Assembly (NCBI RefSeq): GCF_002930105.1
Contig: NZ_PJRN01000002.1
Location: 62,001-126,000 of the forward strand
DNA from: Billgrantia saliphila
Lineage (GTDB): Bacteria > Pseudomonadota > Gammaproteobacteria > Pseudomonadales > Halomonadaceae
Length of the DNA: 64,000 nucleotides
Direction of reading: 5' to 3'
The position numbers and the translations under genes were made by a program. This document shows, one piece after another, positions 53,458 to 64,000 of this stretch. The notes under the pieces are model-generated. The model had not been told where the DNA came from, ran no database searches, and saw only the letters and a list, made by a program, of their open reading frames with translations. How positions within the stretch are numbered: position 1 is the first letter of the stretch; every line of letters begins with the position of its first letter.

Positions 53458-54678
53458 TCAACCAGCGCGACCTTCGTCTTCAAGGTCTCCTTCGCGATAG
53501 CCCATGAGGAAGAGCACCGCATCGATGCCCAGGGTCGAGATCGACTGCCGGGCCTGGCTGCGTACCAGCGGCTTGGCGCGAAACGCGATGCCGAGCCCGG
53601 CGGTGGCGAGCATCTTGAGATCGTTGGCGCCGTCGCCCACGGCGATGGTCTGCTCCAGGGCCAAGCCTTCGCGCTCGGCGATCTCGCGCAGCAGATCGGC
53701 CTTGCGGCTAGCGTCGAGGATCGGCTCGCGCACCTCGCCGGTGACCTTGCCGTTCTCGATGACCAGTTCGTTGGCGTGGATCTCGTCGAAACCGAGCTTG
53801 TCCTGCAGGTGGCGAGCGAAGTAGGTGAAGCCGCCGGAGAGGATCGCAGTCCGATAGCCCAGGCGCTTCAAGTGTTTCATCAGCCGCTCGACGCCATCCA
53901 TCAACGGCAGTGCCTCGGCGATCTCGGCGAGCACCGCCTCATCGAGCCCCTTGAGCTTGGCCATGCGCTCGCGAAAGCTCTGCTGGAAGTCGAGTTCGCC
54001 GCGCATGGCGCGCTCGGTGACTGCCGCCACGTCCGCGTAGACGCCGTGGCGGCGCGCCAGCTCGTCGATCACCTCGGCCTGGATCAGGGTCGAATCCATG
54101 TCGAAGCAGACCAGGCGACGATGGCGGCGCCAGATCGAATCCTCCTGAATGGCGATGTCGACTCCGTGCATGGCCCCTAGCGCCAGAGCCTTCTCGCGCA
54201 GGCTGTCGAGGTCGATCTCGTCGCCACGCAACCAGCACTCCACGCACGAACCGAACGGCGGCGCCCCGCCATCGAGCGGCTCACGGCCGGAGAGGCGGTG
54301 TATCAGCTCCACGGTGAGGCCGTGCTCGGCGGTGAGCGCGCCGACTTCGGCCAGGATGCCGGCCGGCAGGTGCGGTGCCAGCAGGGTCAGGATCAGACGC
54401 GGCCGGTTGGCCTGCATGCTCCAGCGCTGGTAGTCCTCGGCTCCGACCTGAATGGCTTGCACGTCGAGCCCCAGCGTGTCGCCGGCCTCGGCCAGTGCGC
54501 CTTCCAAGTCGCTGTCGCGATCCAGTCCCACCAATGCCTCGAGCGAAACCATGCCGAAGGTCACACTCTGGTTGATGTCGAGCAGCCGTGCGCCGCTGCG
54601 CGCCATGGCCTGGCCCAGGCCGGCCAACTGGCCGGGTCGTGCCGCGCCGGTGGCGCGAATCAGCAGTCGTCGTGTCAT
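53458..54678 (-). CDS. serB: Phosphoserine phosphatase
   Basis: SerB makes serine from phosphoserine. The 406-residue protein has two N-terminal ACT-like domains (about residues 1-80 and 90-170) and a HAD phosphatase domain. The latter has [18 protein letters not shown] (DxDxT nucleophile), LSGGFTYFA and [10 protein letters not shown]. The two-ACT length is like that of pseudomonad and mycobacterial SerB. Its ATG overlaps the parC stop (ATGA), so it is translated together with topoisomerase IV subunit A. Confidence 0.95.
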   Translation of the reverse strand: MTRRLLIRATGAARPGQLAGLGQAMARSGARLLDINQSVTFGMVSLEALVGLDRDSDLEGALAEAGDTLGLDVQAIQVGAEDYQRWSMQANRPRLILTLLAPHLPAGILAEVGALTAEHGLTVELIHRLSGREPLDGGAPPFGSCVECWLRGDEIDLDSLREKALALGAMHGVDIAIQEDSIWRRHRRLVCFDMDSTLIQAEVIDELARRHGVYADVAAVTERAMRGELDFQQSFRERMAKLKGLDEAVLAEIAEALPLMDGVERLMKHLKRLGYRTAILSGGFTYFARHLQDKLGFDEIHANELVIENGKVTGEVREPILDASRKADLLREIAEREGLALEQTIAVGDGANDLKMLATAGLGIAFRAKPLVRSQARQSISTLGIDAVLFLMGYREGDLEDEGRAG

Positions 54679-56927
54679 TCCCCACTCTCCAGCCTATCGA
54701 CCTTCTGCAGGCCGCGGGGCAACTTGCTGCCGCGACGCCCACGCTCGCCGCGATAATAGTCCAGGTCGCCATCCTTCAGGGTCACGTGGCGTTTGCCGGA
54801 ATGTACCACCAGCGCCGCTCCGGTGGGCAGCACGACGAAGTCGCGCATCAGTTCCTCGCGCCGGGCCGCCCGGGCACCGGGAATGTCGATCATCTTGTTG
54901 CCCTTGCCCTTGGCCATCTCCGGCAACTGCTCCAACGGGAAGACCAGCAACCGCCCTTCGTTGGAAACGGCCGCCACCCACAGATCCTCGCCCTCCGGCA
55001 CGCGGACCGGCGACATGACACGGCAGCCCTTGGGCACCGAGAGCACGGCCTTGCCCGACTTGTTCTTGCCGATCAGCTCATCGAGACGCGCGACGAAGCC
55101 GTAGCCGCCGTCGCTGGCCAACAGGTAGCGTGCATCCGGCGACGCCAGCATCAACCCCGCCATGTGAGCGCCGGCCACCACGTTGGCCCGGCCGGTGACC
55201 GGCTCGCCCTGGCTACGGGCGCTGGGCAGGTTGTGGGCGGCCAGCGTATAGGCGCGCCCGGTGTCGTCTAGCAACACCAGCGGCTGGTTGGTCTTGCCGC
55301 GAACGGACAGGGCGAAGCGATCGCCGGACTTGTAGGAGAGCCCTTCCGGGTCGATGTCGTGCCCCTTGGCGGCACGAATCCAGCCCTTTTCGGAGAGCAC
55401 CACGGTGATGGGGTCGGCGCCGACCAGCTCGACTTCCGACAGCGCCCTGGCCCCTTCGCGCTCGACGATGGGCGAGCGGCGTTCGTCGCCGTGCTCGCGG
55501 GCCGCCTCGCGCAGCTCTTCCTCGATCAGGTCGGTGAGCTTGGCCTCGCTGCCGAGCAACTCCTTGAGGCGCTTGCGCTCGGCCTCGAGCGCATCCTGCT
55601 CACCGCGGATCTTCATCTCCTCGAGCTTGGCCAGGTGGCGCAGGCGCAGCTCGAGGATCGCCTCGGCCTGGCGGTCGGAAATGCCGAAGGCCGCCATCAG
55701 GGCACTCTTGGGCTCGTCCTCCTCGCGGATGATGCGGATCACCTCGTCGATATTGAGGTAGGCGGTAAGCAGGCCCTCGAGGATATGCAGACGATCCTCG
55801 ACCTTGCCCAGGCGGTACTCCAGGCGCCGGCGCACCGTGGTGCGACGGAAAGTGAGCCATTCGCCCAGCATGTCGGGCAGCGGCATCACCCGCGGGCGGC
55901 CGTCGAGTCCGATCACGTTGAGGTTGACCCGGATATTCTTCTCGAGATCGGTGGTGGCGAACAGGTGCGCCATCATCGCCTCGATGTCGACGCGATTGGA
56001 GCGCGGCTCGATCACCAGCCGGGTCGGCTCCTCGTGGGTCGACTCGTCGCGCAGATCGTCCACCATTGGCAGCTTCTTTGCCTGCATCTGCGCGGCGATC
56101 TGCTCCAGCACCTTGGATCCACTGACCTGGTAAGGCAGCGCGGTGACTACCACCTTGCCCTCTTCCATCACGTAGCGGGCACGCAGCTTCACCGAGCCGC
56201 GACCGCTCTCGTAGAGCTTCTGCAGATCGGCGCGCGGAGTGATGATCTCAGCCGCGGTGGGAAAGTCCGGTGCCGGCAAATGGTGGACCAGGTCGGCGGT
56301 GGTGGCCTCGGGGTGGCGCAGCAAGTGACAGGTGGCCTCGACCACTTCATGCACGTTGTGCGGCGGGATGTCAGTGGCCATGCCCACGGCGATGCCGGTG
56401 CCGCCGTTGAGCAGCACATGGGGCAGCCGCGCCGGCAGCACCACCGGCTCGTTCATGGTGCCGTCGAAGTTGGGCGTCCAGTCGACGGTACCCTGGCCCA
56501 GCTCGGCGAGCAGGACCTCGGCGAACTTCGAAAGCCGCGACTCGGTGTAGCGCATCGCCGCGAACGACTTGGGATCGTCGGGGCTGCCCCAGTTGCCCTG
56601 GCCGTCCACCAGCGGGTAGCGGTAGCTGAACGGCTGCGCCATCAGCACCATCGCCTCGTAGCAGGCGCTGTCGCCGTGCGGGTGGAACTTGCCCAACACG
56701 TCACCGACGGTACGCGCCGACTTCTTGTACTTGGCGCTGGCGTTCAGCGCCAGCTCGCGCATGGCGTAGACGATGCGACGTTGCACCGGCTTCATGCCGT
56801 CACCGATGTGCGGCAGCGCCCGGTCGAGGATGACGTACATCGAGTAGTCGAGGTACGCCTTCTCGGTATATTCGCGCAGCGAGAGACGCTCGACGTCGCC
56901 CTCCGCCACCTGGATATCCATGGTCAT
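54675..56927 (-). CDS. parC: DNA topoisomerase IV subunit A
   Basis: A 750-residue decatenating topoisomerase subunit. The winged-helix domain carries the catalytic Tyr127 in [10 protein letters not shown]. The quinolone region [13 protein letters not shown] has Ser87 and Glu91, the susceptible-type residues. The C-terminal beta-pinwheel runs from about residue 500. A start at the first ATG (56927) or third codon is possible. It is followed directly by serB and preceded by parE 118 bases upstream. The long plus-strand open frame here is a shadow. Confidence 0.97.
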   Translation of the reverse strand: MTMDIQVAEGDVERLSLREYTEKAYLDYSMYVILDRALPHIGDGMKPVQRRIVYAMRELALNASAKYKKSARTVGDVLGKFHPHGDSACYEAMVLMAQPFSYRYPLVDGQGNWGSPDDPKSFAAMRYTESRLSKFAEVLLAELGQGTVDWTPNFDGTMNEPVVLPARLPHVLLNGGTGIAVGMATDIPPHNVHEVVEATCHLLRHPEATTADLVHHLPAPDFPTAAEIITPRADLQKLYESGRGSVKLRARYVMEEGKVVVTALPYQVSGSKVLEQIAAQMQAKKLPMVDDLRDESTHEEPTRLVIEPRSNRVDIEAMMAHLFATTDLEKNIRVNLNVIGLDGRPRVMPLPDMLGEWLTFRRTTVRRRLEYRLGKVEDRLHILEGLLTAYLNIDEVIRIIREEDEPKSALMAAFGISDRQAEAILELRLRHLAKLEEMKIRGEQDALEAERKRLKELLGSEAKLTDLIEEELREAAREHGDERRSPIVEREGARALSEVELVGADPITVVLSEKGWIRAAKGHDIDPEGLSYKSGDRFALSVRGKTNQPLVLLDDTGRAYTLAAHNLPSARSQGEPVTGRANVVAGAHMAGLMLASPDARYLLASDGGYGFVARLDELIGKNKSGKAVLSVPKGCRVMSPVRVPEGEDLWVAAVSNEGRLLVFPLEQLPEMAKGKGNKMIDIPGARAARREELMRDFVVLPTGAALVVHSGKRHVTLKDGDLDYYRGERGRRGSKLPRGLQKVDRLESGE

Positions 56928-56998
56928 GGGGTTAGCGCCCTTCTACCATCGATGAAAATTCGCGGACAGTGCCCGCACGAAACGTTCAGGAGAGCTCC

Positions 56999-57033
56999 GA
57001 GCCGCGAGCTTCGGGCTTCACACCCCGCGGCTC
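56999..57033. repeat. Palindromic repeat between parE and parC
   Basis: GAGCCGCG and CGCGGCTC form an 8-bp inverted repeat around AGCTTCGGGCTTC-rich sequence in the 118-base parE-parC gap, with further AGCTC words after it. It is similar in composition to the other short intergenic repeats in this window. Confidence 0.45.
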
Positions 57034-57045
57034 GTAGCTCATAGC

Positions 57046-59019
<1,974 letters not shown>

Positions 59020-59022
59020 TCA

Positions 59023-59640
59023 CTACCCCGACGTCCCCGGCGCCAGGCGATGCCCGCCATGAGCGAAGATCGCGGGCAGATAGTTCGCCAGCGGGCTGAA
59101 GACATGATCGCCACCCGGATGGATGACGGTTCTGGCGCCGCGATAGAGCGCGAAGGCATCGGCCGGGTCCAGGGTCTTGTCGGCGGAACCCAGCAGCAGC
59201 AGATAGCGCTCGGGCGCAACGACCCGCGGCGTCAATGCATCCAGCTCGTCGCGGTGGACCGTCTCGACGGTGAAGCGTTCGCCGGTGTGCTCGTTGATGA
59301 ACGCCTCGCCGATCCATTCCGAGACCAGCCGCGCCGGCCGCACCGCCGGGTTGATCAGCGCCGCCGAGAGGTCGTGGCGCTCGGCCAGACAGGTCGCCAG
59401 GAAGCCGCCCATGGAACTGCCGACCAATAGCGGACGGGGGCCGAGCTTCGTCAGCAGCGATTCCGCCAGCCGCAACGCCGCCAGCGGCCGGTGCGGCAGC
59501 TGCGGCGTCTCGCAGGGCAGCGCCAGCGCCGTACAGGCATCGCGCATCAATGCCGACTTGGGCGAACCGTAGCCGCTATTGAAACCATGCAGATAGAGAA
59601 CCCCGCTGGCCTGCTGCGGCGTCAGTGGCACAGTCAGCAT
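59023..59640 (-). CDS. YqiA/YcfP-type alpha/beta-fold esterase
   Basis: A 205-residue alpha/beta hydrolase with LYLHGFNSGYGSPKS, the nucleophile elbow GSSMGGF, and HPGGDHVFS holding the catalytic His. This pattern matches YqiA/YcfP (UPF0227) proteins, which have carboxylesterase activity of unknown physiological role. ATG 59640 is preferred over a TTG six bases upstream. Adjacent to parE, it repeats the conserved yqiA-parE order. Confidence 0.88.
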   Translation of the reverse strand: MLTVPLTPQQASGVLYLHGFNSGYGSPKSALMRDACTALALPCETPQLPHRPLAALRLAESLLTKLGPRPLLVGSSMGGFLATCLAERHDLSAALINPAVRPARLVSEWIGEAFINEHTGERFTVETVHRDELDALTPRVVAPERYLLLLGSADKTLDPADAFALYRGARTVIHPGGDHVFSPLANYLPAIFAHGGHRLAPGTSG

Positions 59641-59679
59641 ACCCAAGTCACTGTATACATTACCAGCGCTTCCCTTGCA

Positions 59680-61359
59680 TCAACGTTTGCTCTCTTTCTC
59701 CATTCTCCATACCGCCTCGATCAACGCCCGGGTGGAGGCGTCCATGCCCTCGTGGCCGCCATGCTCGGCCAGGATGCGCTCGGTCTCGCCGGCAATCTGC
59801 TTGCCCAGCTCCACGCCCCACTGATCGAAGGAGTTGATGCCCCAGATGGTGGCCTGGACGAATACCTTGTGCTCATAGAGCGCGATCAACGCCCCCAGCG
59901 TCGCAGGCGTCAGGCGGTCGAGCAGCAGCGTGGTGGAGGGTTGGTTGCCCCGGTAGCGCTTGTGCCCCGGCCGCTCGCCGGGCTCGTCGATGGCGTCGTC
60001 ACCGAGCATCAGCAGGCGCGATTGAGCAAAGCAGTTGGCCAGGGTCAGTCGGTGCTGGGCCTTGAGATGCTCGCGGGTCGCTGCGTCCTCGACGTCGTCG
60101 TAGCGCCTGAGCGGGGCGATGAAGTCGCAAACGACCGGCTGCGTGCCCTGGTGCAGGAGCTGATAGAAGGCATGCTGCGCATTGGGACCGAGCTGCCCCC
60201 ACAGTACCGGGCAGGTCGAATAGCTTACTTGACGCCCGTCGTGGGTCGCCGACTTGCCGTTGGATTCCATCTCGAGCTGCTCGAGGTAGGCGGCGAAGTA
60301 CTCCAGACGGCCATCGTAGGGCAGGATCGAGTGGGCGCGAATGTCGATAAAGTTGACATTCCAGATGCCCGCCAGCGCCAGCAGTACCGGCAGGTTGTCA
60401 CCCAGCGCGGCCTGCTCGAAGTGGCGGTCCATGGCGTGGGCTCCGGCCAGCAGGTCGCGGAAGTGCTGCATGCCGATGACCAGGGCAATGGGCAGACCGA
60501 TGGCGCCCCATAGCGAATAGCGACCGCCGACCCACTCCCAGAACAGCAACTGGTTGGACTCGGCGATGCCCCACTCGCTCATCTTGTCGGGCTTGGCGGA
60601 AACGCCGATGAAATGCTGGCGCATGACCATCTCTTCGTCGACGCCCTGAATGCCGTCCTCCACCAGGCGCGCCAACAGCCAGTCACGAGCGGTGCGAGCG
60701 TTCGACAGAGTGTCGATAGTGGTGAATGACTTCGACGAGATGACGAACAGCGTGGTCTCGGGATTGAAACGGGCGAGATAGTCGACGAGCTGGGAGCCGT
60801 CCATGGTGGAGGCGAAATGCACGTCGACATGGTGGGCGTCGTGGGGGCGGCAGTCGGCCAAGGCGTGGGTCACCATCAGCGGACCGAGGTCGGAACCGCC
60901 GACACCCAGATTGACCACGTCATGGATCGGCCTTCCGGTGGCGCCGCGCCACTGGCGAGCGTGGAAGCGCTCGACCATGGTGGCCATGCGATCCAGCGTG
61001 GCGTGAACGCCGGGCACCACATCTTCGCCGTCGACCTCGAGCGCAGCCTCCGGCGGCAGGCGCAGCGCGGTATGCAGCGCCGGACGATCCTCGCTGACGT
61101 TGACATGCTCACCGCTCAGCAGAGCCCGGATGCCTTCCGGCACACCGGCCTCGCGGGCCAATGCCAGCAGCAGTTCCAGCGTCTCGCCATCCCAACGCTG
61201 CTTCGACAGGTCGAGGGTGAGTCCCGCCGCCTCGCGGGTGAAGACCTCGCCTCGCGAGGCGTCCGTGAACAGCTCGCGCAGATGGCGCTGTCGCATCTCC
61301 TCGGCGTGCTCCGCCAGCCGCGTCCAGGCGGCCGTCCGGTCGATGGGGGCTTGGTTCAT
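59680..61359 (-). CDS. pgi: Glucose-6-phosphate isomerase
   Basis: Pgi interconverts glucose-6-phosphate and fructose-6-phosphate. The 559-residue protein carries the signatures NLGVGGSDLGPLMVTHAL, the SKSFTTIDTLSNARTARDWLL sugar-phosphate loop, and GGRYSLWGAIGLPIALVIG. Length and motifs are complete. AGGAGGATTG precedes the ATG. It is divergent from cmoA across about 210 bases that hold a GGCGCCG / CGGCGCC hairpin (61400-61419) but no gene. Confidence 0.97.
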   Translation of the reverse strand: MNQAPIDRTAAWTRLAEHAEEMRQRHLRELFTDASRGEVFTREAAGLTLDLSKQRWDGETLELLLALAREAGVPEGIRALLSGEHVNVSEDRPALHTALRLPPEAALEVDGEDVVPGVHATLDRMATMVERFHARQWRGATGRPIHDVVNLGVGGSDLGPLMVTHALADCRPHDAHHVDVHFASTMDGSQLVDYLARFNPETTLFVISSKSFTTIDTLSNARTARDWLLARLVEDGIQGVDEEMVMRQHFIGVSAKPDKMSEWGIAESNQLLFWEWVGGRYSLWGAIGLPIALVIGMQHFRDLLAGAHAMDRHFEQAALGDNLPVLLALAGIWNVNFIDIRAHSILPYDGRLEYFAAYLEQLEMESNGKSATHDGRQVSYSTCPVLWGQLGPNAQHAFYQLLHQGTQPVVCDFIAPLRRYDDVEDAATREHLKAQHRLTLANCFAQSRLLMLGDDAIDEPGERPGHKRYRGNQPSTTLLLDRLTPATLGALIALYEHKVFVQATIWGINSFDQWGVELGKQIAGETERILAEHGGHEGMDASTRALIEAVWRMEKESKR

Positions 61360-61572
61360 GTCAATCCTCCTTGACGTCGTTTCGCAAAGCGACTACTTCG
61401 GCGCCGGCGCAACGGCGCCGGGCGGGCATTCCATCGCCTCACAGGCTAGCCTTGTTTCCGCCTGTAAATCTACATTGGGCGTTTGTCATCGAAACATCGG
61501 CAGGGCCGCAGCCGTGCAGCCATGGGCCAGCCGGCGTAGAATGCGGGCCTGACCCATGCAACCGGCCCTATC

Positions 61573-62316
61573 ATGAGTGACGCATCTTATCGCGACGCGA
61601 TCTTCACCACACCCCTGGATAAAGTGGCGCGCTTCTCCTTCGACGAGCGGGTGGTGGCCTGCTTTCCCGACATGATCCGCCGCTCGGTGCCGGGCTACGG
61701 CCAGATACTGGGCATGCTGGGGCTGATTGCCGCCCGTCACCTGCGTCATGGCGCCCACGTCTACGACCTGGGTTGCTCGCTGGGCGCCGCCAGCCTGGCG
61801 CTCGCTGGTCAACTCCCCCCGGATGCCTTCCGTCTCACCGCGGTGGACATCTCGCCGGCGATGGTCGCCCGCGCTCGTGAGACGCTGGCGGAAGAGTGCC
61901 CCCGGCATGCCATCGAGGTCATCGAAGGCGATATCCGCAATCTGGACTATGAGCCGTCGGGCATGGTTATCCTCAACTTCACCCTGCAGTTCCTGCCGCC
62001 CGCGGATCGCGAAAGCCTGCTGGCTCGCCTCTATGCAGCGTTGGAGCCGGGGGGCGTCTTGGTGCTTTCGGAGAAAGTGGTGGATCCCGACGAGCGCGAC
62101 AACGCCTGGCGGGTGGAGCGCTACCACGATTTCAAGCGGGCCAACGGCTACAGCGACCTCGAGATCAGCCAGAAGCGCACTGCGCTGGAGAACGTACTGG
62201 TGCCGGACACCCTCGAGGCGCATCACGACCGTCTGACCCGCGCCGGCTTCTCGCGCTCGCTGACCTGGTTTCAGTACCTCAACTTCGCCTCGCTGGTCGC
62301 GTTCAAGGAGGCCTGA
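61573..62316 (+). CDS. cmoA: Carboxy-S-adenosyl-L-methionine synthase
   Basis: CmoA makes carboxy-SAM from SAM and prephenate for wobble-uridine cmo5U modification of tRNA. The 247-residue protein has FDERVVACFPDMIRRSVPGY at the N-terminus and the SAM motif VYDLGCSLGAASLAL. It lies one base before cmoB, so both enzymes of the modification are co-transcribed. Confidence 0.97.
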   Translation: MSDASYRDAIFTTPLDKVARFSFDERVVACFPDMIRRSVPGYGQILGMLGLIAARHLRHGAHVYDLGCSLGAASLALAGQLPPDAFRLTAVDISPAMVARARETLAEECPRHAIEVIEGDIRNLDYEPSGMVILNFTLQFLPPADRESLLARLYAALEPGGVLVLSEKVVDPDERDNAWRVERYHDFKRANGYSDLEISQKRTALENVLVPDTLEAHHDRLTRAGFSRSLTWFQYLNFASLVAFKEA

Positions 62317-62317
62317 C

Positions 62318-63310
62318 GTGGCGATTCCTCCCGAACAGCGCCCGCTCTATCGCGCCTTCATCGACCAGGGCCTGGATACCTGGCTCTCGCGCCTGCCCGC
62401 GCAGATGGCGCGCGGACTCGACCGCAGGCGCTACGGCGATCTGCCGGCCTGGGAAAAGGCGGTGGCCAAGCTGCCCACCCTGCCCCAAGCTCGCGGCGTA
62501 CGGCTGGACTGCGACATAGTGACGGTCGACTGTCGGCTCGACGACAGCCAGCGCCGCCAGTGCGAGAATCTGCTGCGCAAGCTGATGCCTTGGCGCAAGG
62601 GCCCCTATTCGCTGGCCGGCATTCATATCGATACCGAGTGGCGCTCCGACTGGAAGTGGCGGCGGGTCGCCCCGCACCTGGCCCCGCTGGCCGGCCGTCG
62701 CGTGCTCGACGTGGGCGGCGGCAGCGGCTACCACGCCTGGCGCATGGCCGGCGCGGGAGCGGCCTTCGTGCTGGTGATCGACCCCTCGCCACGCTTCTAC
62801 TACCAGTTCCAGGCCCTGCGCCATTTTGTCGGCGATGCCGACAATGGGCGCACCCACTTCCTGCCGGTGGGCGTCGAGGACGTGCCCGAGAAGCTCGCCT
62901 TCTTCGATACGGTGTTCTCCATGGGCGTGCTCTACCACAGACCCTCGCCGCTGGAGCATCTGCTGCAGCTGAAGGATGCCCTGCGTCCCGGTGGCGAACT
63001 GGTGCTGGAAACGCTGGTGGTGGAAGGCGACGAGACCACCGTGCTACTGCCCGGCGAGCGCTATGCCGCCATGCCCAACGTCTACTTTCTGCCCTCGTCC
63101 AAGGCGCTGTGTCAGTGGCTCGTGCGCTGCGGCTTCGACAACGTGCGGATGGTGGACGAAGCGCCCACTTCACTCGACGAGCAGCGCTCCACCGAGTGGA
63201 TGACCTTCCAGTCGCTGGCCGACTTCCTCGATCCGAATGACCCGACGCGCACCCGGGAAGGCTATCCCGCGCCGCGTCGGGCCGTAGTCATGGCCGAACG
63301 ACCGAGCTAG
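62318..63310 (+). CDS. cmoB: tRNA U34 carboxymethyltransferase
   Basis: A 330-residue enzyme that transfers the carboxymethyl group from carboxy-SAM to 5-hydroxyuridine 34. It has the helical N-terminal domain, WRSDWKWRRVAPHLAPLAGR before the SAM motif [19 protein letters not shown], and FSMGVLYHRPSPLEHL. Most relatives have GCGNGY where this has GGGSGY, a mild variant. The start codon is GTG. Its stop overlaps the stop of the convergent erythromycin-esterase-like gene at the CTAG palindrome. Confidence 0.96.
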   Translation: MAIPPEQRPLYRAFIDQGLDTWLSRLPAQMARGLDRRRYGDLPAWEKAVAKLPTLPQARGVRLDCDIVTVDCRLDDSQRRQCENLLRKLMPWRKGPYSLAGIHIDTEWRSDWKWRRVAPHLAPLAGRRVLDVGGGSGYHAWRMAGAGAAFVLVIDPSPRFYYQFQALRHFVGDADNGRTHFLPVGVEDVPEKLAFFDTVFSMGVLYHRPSPLEHLLQLKDALRPGGELVLETLVVEGDETTVLLPGERYAAMPNVYFLPSSKALCQWLVRCGFDNVRMVDEAPTSLDEQRSTEWMTFQSLADFLDPNDPTRTREGYPAPRRAVVMAERPS

Positions 63311-64000
63311 ATCCCGAAGGGATAGGTATCGGGGACTTCCTCGGGCCGCCACAGCTCGCCCTTGTCGAACGGTTCCACGGCGCGAGTCTCGTCTACATGG
63401 AAGACGGCGTCGAACTGATCGGCCACCGATGTCTGGAAATAGTGGCTGATGCGTTCCGACTCGGGGCGGTAGATCACGCCGATGGCGCGTTCCCATAGCG
63501 GTTCCTTCAGCGGCGCGGCACGCTCGCCGAGCGACAAGTAGAAATCGCCGACACCGCTATCGTGGAACAGCCGCTCGACACTGCCTGCCATGGAGGGCCT
63601 GACCTTGCGATGCTCCACCGGGCCGTCCCAGTCGCGGGCGGCCGAGACGAAACCGGTATGGGTGGTGAAGCCCACCAGCAGCGCCTGGTCGGCACCGAAA
63701 CGGTGGCGCACCAGCTGGCCGACGTTGTGCTGGCCGCGGTGCCAGCCCATGTCGGTGAACGAGGCATCGCCCAGGTGCGAGTTATGCGCCCACACCACCA
63801 CCTTGCCCTGGCCGCCCTGGCGACGCAGGTGTTCGCGCAGCTCGACGATGGTGTCGGTCATGTGCTCATCGCGCAGGTTCCAGGTATCCACCCGGGAGCC
63901 AAACATGGCGCGATAATAATGCTCCGCATTGACCACCACTCGGGCGTTCTGTTCGGCGAAGAACTGCTCGTCCTGCGAGCACCGGCCATCTTCATGCAGG
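63307..64000 (-). CDS. Erythromycin-esterase-family protein (5' end outside window)
   Basis: The last 230 residues of a protein in the Ere/SUCCOR-type hydrolase family. The frame continues to the window edge with CSQDEQFFAEQNARVVVNAEHYYRAMF. Conserved blocks include VVVWAHNSHLGDAS with the family His and GWHRGQHNVGQLVRHRFG. Known Ere enzymes open macrolide lactones, but many chromosomal members have unknown substrates, so resistance should not be assumed. An N-terminal phosphoribosyltransferase fusion, common in this family, cannot be checked here. Confidence 0.85.
   Translation of the reverse strand, partial: LHEDGRCSQDEQFFAEQNARVVVNAEHYYRAMFGSRVDTWNLRDEHMTDTIVELREHLRRQGGQGKVVVWAHNSHLGDASFTDMGWHRGQHNVGQLVRHRFGADQALLVGFTTHTGFVSAARDWDGPVEHRKVRPSMAGSVERLFHDSGVGDFYLSLGERAAPLKEPLWERAIGVIYRPESERISHYFQTSVADQFDAVFHVDETRAVEPFDKGELWRPEEVPDTYPFGI

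Noticed and set aside
54675-56927. Possible quinolone-resistance change in ParC
   Set aside because: The determining region has Ser87 and Glu91, the susceptible-type residues.
55359-57044. 561-residue plus-strand open frame
   Set aside because: Antisense shadow of parC.

Overview
The window is a high-GC, densely coded chromosomal segment from a gammaproteobacterium. Gene order and protein character point to the Halomonadaceae (Halomonas-like). Evidence: the conserved block nnr-tsaE-amiB-mutL-miaA-hfq-hflX-hflK-hflC-hisZ-purA, the queG/orn/rsgA/psd/epmA neighbourhood, a complete EF-P modification set, parC-parE-yqiA, acidic proteins, and a bacterial-type voltage-gated sodium channel. No rRNA, tRNA, insertion sequence, prophage or CRISPR array was seen.

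Layout. 1-14120: mixed housekeeping and envelope genes: the 3' end of a lytic transglycosylase gene, a LysE exporter, CspA, a repeat-bearing acidic lipoprotein, LemA with an M48 protease, a CPA2 antiporter, aminopeptidase N, Hsp20, YajQ, and a divergent GNAT / RimK-like ATP-grasp pair. 14121-26531: an exopolysaccharide locus that looks like a rearranged alginate operon. It encodes a UDP-glucose (not GDP-mannose) dehydrogenase, an Alg8-like synthase with an extra C-terminal domain, an Alg44-like PilZ/HlyD protein, a PL14-type lyase, an AlgL-like lyase, a very long AlgK-like Sel1-repeat lipoprotein, then a second PL14 plus AlgL-like pair. It is preceded by a good sigma-54 -24/-12 match and a dyad. 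26532-39698: the conserved superoperon on the minus strand, from nnr down to purA. 39800-49660: queG, orn, rsgA, a rhodanese, psd, epmA-efp-epmB, and leuA with a leucine-rich leader peptide and attenuator. 49661-64000: a protealysin-like protease with its emfourin inhibitor, a BacNav channel, an SDR, serB-parC-parE-yqiA, pgi, cmoA-cmoB and the 3' part of an erythromycin-esterase-family gene.

The most interesting system is the polysaccharide locus. UDP-glucuronate supply, a synthase with the Alg8 catalytic layout, a c-di-GMP receptor subunit, and two copies of a lyase whose family (PL14) includes a glucuronate-polymer-cleaving viral enzyme together suggest a c-di-GMP-controlled polyglucuronate (glucuronan-like) secretion system rather than alginate. 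No AlgE-like porin, AlgG or AlgX is present here. The second clear regulatory discovery is a leuA attenuator: an 18-residue leader with four CTA codons, followed by a terminator hairpin.
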